Positions 62,519 to 64,000 of a stretch of 64,000 bases of DNA are shown here, in pieces; the first letter of the stretch is position 1, and every line of letters starts with the position of its first letter. The position numbers and the translations under genes were made by a program. Origin of the DNA: Solimonas sp. K1W22B-7 (lineage in GTDB: Bacteria > Pseudomonadota > Gammaproteobacteria > Nevskiales > Nevskiaceae); assembly GCF_003428335.1 (NCBI RefSeq), contig NZ_CP031704.1, positions 4,848,071-4,912,070 on the forward strand, given 5' to 3'. The notes beneath the pieces are model-generated. The model did no database searches and was not told the DNA's origin. It saw only the letters and a list, made by a program, of their open reading frames with translations.

Positions 62519-63178
62519 TCAGCTTTGCGAGCGGCGGCAGCCGTTGAGGAACAGGCGCACCGAGTACTGCAGGAATTCGTCAAGGCTCTCGCCCTCCGGC
62601 ATCGGCGGCATGCCGTGCAGGGCGCGGAACATCGGATAGGTACGCACTAGGTTCATGAACTGCACCGCCGACCAGTCGGCCCTGGGGCAGTCGAGAACCC
62701 CTGCCTCATGCTGGTCGCTGAGATAGCCGGCCAGCAGCGCCAGCCCGCGCTTGGGGCCGGCCTCGTAGAAGCGCTCCGCCAGTTCGGGGAAGCGGTCGGC
62801 CTCGGCGATCATCGCGCGGTGCATCGCGATGCGCCCCGGTGCCAGGAACAGCTGCACCACGCGGCGCGCGAACTGCAGCAGCACCTGCTCCACGTCGGCC
62901 CCGGGGGCGCTGCCGCGGCCGGGGAACTCGGCGCTGTCGAGCAGCTGCTGGCACTGCGCGGCGATCATCTCGCCGAACAGGCCTTCCTTGCTGCCGAAGT
63001 ACTGGTAGACCGTGGCCTTGGAGCCGCCGACCCGCTGCACCACCTCGTCGATGCTGGCATTGGCATAGCCATGCTCCAGGAAGATCTCGCGGGCGGCATC
63101 CAGCAGCGCCGCCCGGCGCAGCTCGCCGCGGCGCGTGGCCGGCGGAGGGGGTGACTTTTGCGGTTTGACTTTCGGCAC
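62519..63178 (-). CDS. TetR/AcrR family regulator of the efflux locus
   Basis: The 219-residue protein has an N-terminal helix-turn-helix (RRAALLDAAREIFLEHGYAN and EVVQRVGGSKATVYQYFGSK) and the AcrR-type C-terminal domain TetR_C. It starts 93 bp from the divergent adaptor gene and 16 bp before the tolC-like gene in its own direction, so it is in the same operon as the channel and likely represses both sides. The 25-bp imperfect palindrome at 63191-63215 is a candidate operator. The Pro/Lys-rich N-terminus (about 15 residues) precedes the DNA-binding domain. Confidence 0.9.
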   Translation of the reverse strand: MPKVKPQKSPPPPATRRGELRRAALLDAAREIFLEHGYANASIDEVVQRVGGSKATVYQYFGSKEGLFGEMIAAQCQQLLDSAEFPGRGSAPGADVEQVLLQFARRVVQLFLAPGRIAMHRAMIAEADRFPELAERFYEAGPKRGLALLAGYLSDQHEAGVLDCPRADWSAVQFMNLVRTYPMFRALHGMPPMPEGESLDEFLQYSVRLFLNGCRRSQS

Positions 63179-63190
63179 GGGCGGGCAGAG

Positions 63191-63215
63191 AATGAACTGT
63201 AACGTTCAGTACATT
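63191..63215. promoter_or_regulatory. Candidate TetR operator between the efflux genes
   Basis: AATGAACTGTAAC then GTTCAGTACATT forms a 25-bp imperfect palindrome (9 of 12 pairs match) in the 93-bp gap between the divergent tetR and hlyD-like starts. Position and size suit a TetR dimer site controlling both directions. Confidence 0.55.
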
Positions 63216-63271
63216 ATCACCCTGCCCCGCCCGAAACAAGACGGACCGGAAACACCGAGGAGCCCGCAACA

Positions 63272-64000
63272 ATGACCGCCGAAAAACGCCAAGGCCTGCG
63301 CCTGATCATCCTGGGCACGCTGCTGGTCGGCGCCATCGCCCTCGGTGCGCGCTGGTGGCTCCACGGCCGCTACATCCAGTCCACCGACAACGCCTACGTG
63401 CGCGCCGACATCACCGCGATCACGCCGCGCATCAGCGGCGAGATCGTCGAGGTGGCGGTGCGCAACAACCAGCAGGTCAGGAAGGGCGACCTGCTGGCCC
63501 GCATCGACCCGCGCGACTACGAGGCCCGCGTCGAGAACGCCCGCGCCGCCGTGGCGGTGCGCGAGGCCGCGCTCAAGGCCAACGTCGAGCAGAAGAGCTA
63601 TCAGGCCGCGATGATCCGCGAGGCCGAGGCCAATGCCGTGGCCGCCGGTGCCGACCGCCAGCGCCTGGAGAAGGACTGGCAGCGCGCCGACCGCCTGGTC
63701 AAGGAAGGCGTCGCCAACCAGGCGCGCCTGGACACTGCCAGCGCCGCCTTCAAGTCCGGCAGCGCCCAGGTGGAACGCGCCCAGGCCGGCGTCAGCGCCG
63801 CGCGCCAGCAGTCGGCGACGCTGGATGCCGACCGCGGCCGCCAGCAGGCGGAACTGGAAGCCGCCCGCGCCATGCTCAAGCTGGCCGAGATCGACTACAG
63901 CGCCACCGAGCTGCGCGCGCCGGTCGATGGCGTGGTGGGCGATCTTGCCGCCCGCGTCGGCGAGCGCGTCAATGCCGGTCTGCGCCTGCTGTCGCTGGTG
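63272..64000 (+). CDS. HlyD/EmrA-type membrane fusion protein (3' end outside window)
   Basis: From ATG 63272 the frame is open to the window end (243 codons). It has one N-terminal TM helix (LRLIILGTLLVGAIALGARW), the STDNAYVRADITAITPRISGEI motif of the EmrA family, a lipoyl/barrel half (VRKGDLLARIDPRDY), a long coiled-coil hairpin rich in Ala, Gln and Arg, and the return lipoyl half (YSATELRAPVDGVVGDLAA). It connects an inner-membrane pump to the TolC-like channel. An MFS or ABC exporter gene is expected just beyond the window. Control by the divergent TetR is probable. Confidence 0.9.
   Translation, partial: MTAEKRQGLRLIILGTLLVGAIALGARWWLHGRYIQSTDNAYVRADITAITPRISGEIVEVAVRNNQQVRKGDLLARIDPRDYEARVENARAAVAVREAALKANVEQKSYQAAMIREAEANAVAAGADRQRLEKDWQRADRLVKEGVANQARLDTASAAFKSGSAQVERAQAGVSAARQQSATLDADRGRQQAELEAARAMLKLAEIDYSATELRAPVDGVVGDLAARVGERVNAGLRLLSLV

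Overview
The window is GC-rich DNA (clearly well above 60% G+C in most genes) from a Gram-negative bacterium. Outer-membrane DUF1302/DUF1329 proteins, a DesT/DesC/DesB-like desaturase locus, an HscC chaperone with a J-domain partner, YbhP/ClsB/YbhN, Tex, a TolC/HlyD pump and several REP families suggest a gammaproteobacterium, perhaps of the Solimonas/Nevskia kind. That placement is inference from gene content; no rRNA or other marker gene is present.

Region 1 (1-13303) looks like a lipid or cyclic-ketone catabolic cluster. It holds a DUF1329 protein, a TetR regulator, a Baeyer-Villiger-type flavin monooxygenase, an SDR dehydrogenase, a PF10118 hydrolase, a serine hydrolase, an acyl-CoA synthetase, an AraC regulator, a nitronate monooxygenase-like protein and a DUF1302 protein. 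The content recalls the mycobacterial mymA/virS operon. The promoters of the last two genes share an element of two TGTCC half-sites spaced exactly 21 bp, a good candidate operator for the AraC protein. Region 2 (13750-18293) has a MASE1/CHASE histidine kinase, a GST-family protein and an LtrA-family membrane protein.

Region 3 (18828-38894) is the most unusual part: a 20-kb polymorphic-toxin island on the minus strand, inserted between ltrA and hscC and bounded by 515-bp direct repeats, so the left repeat carries a truncated hscC. It contains one full-length secreted RHS/YD-repeat protein (A) with its own tip and immunity candidate. Downstream are an orphan tip with a nuclease-like HH motif (C) plus immunity candidate, and a headless 6-kb RHS copy (B) with a NucA/NucB-type DNase tip and an SMI1/KNR4 lipoprotein immunity gene. 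Fragments of more diverged RHS genes and two RAYT (REP-associated tyrosine transposase) elements are also present. Most internal breakpoints sit at RAYT-type ends, and A and B share about 2.7 kb of apparently identical sequence at a constant 10,407-bp offset. This looks like a tip-swapping array whose cassettes were cut and moved at RAYT ends.

Region 4 (39075-64000) is mostly housekeeping and accessory metabolism. It has hscC with an odd J-domain/transmembrane/triple TonB-C-like fusion, a LOG-family protein, an IorA/IorB-type molybdenum hydroxylase with a dihaem cytochrome and a MocA-like cytidylyltransferase, and the DesT/DesC/DesB-like locus. These are followed by tex, a Na+/H+ antiporter-like protein, ybhP-clsB with divergent ybhN, a PhaC-like hydrolase and a second alpha/beta hydrolase. 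It ends with a TolC-TetR operon divergent from a HlyD/EmrA-type gene that runs off the window. Several palindromic REP/BIME families fill the gaps between convergent genes.
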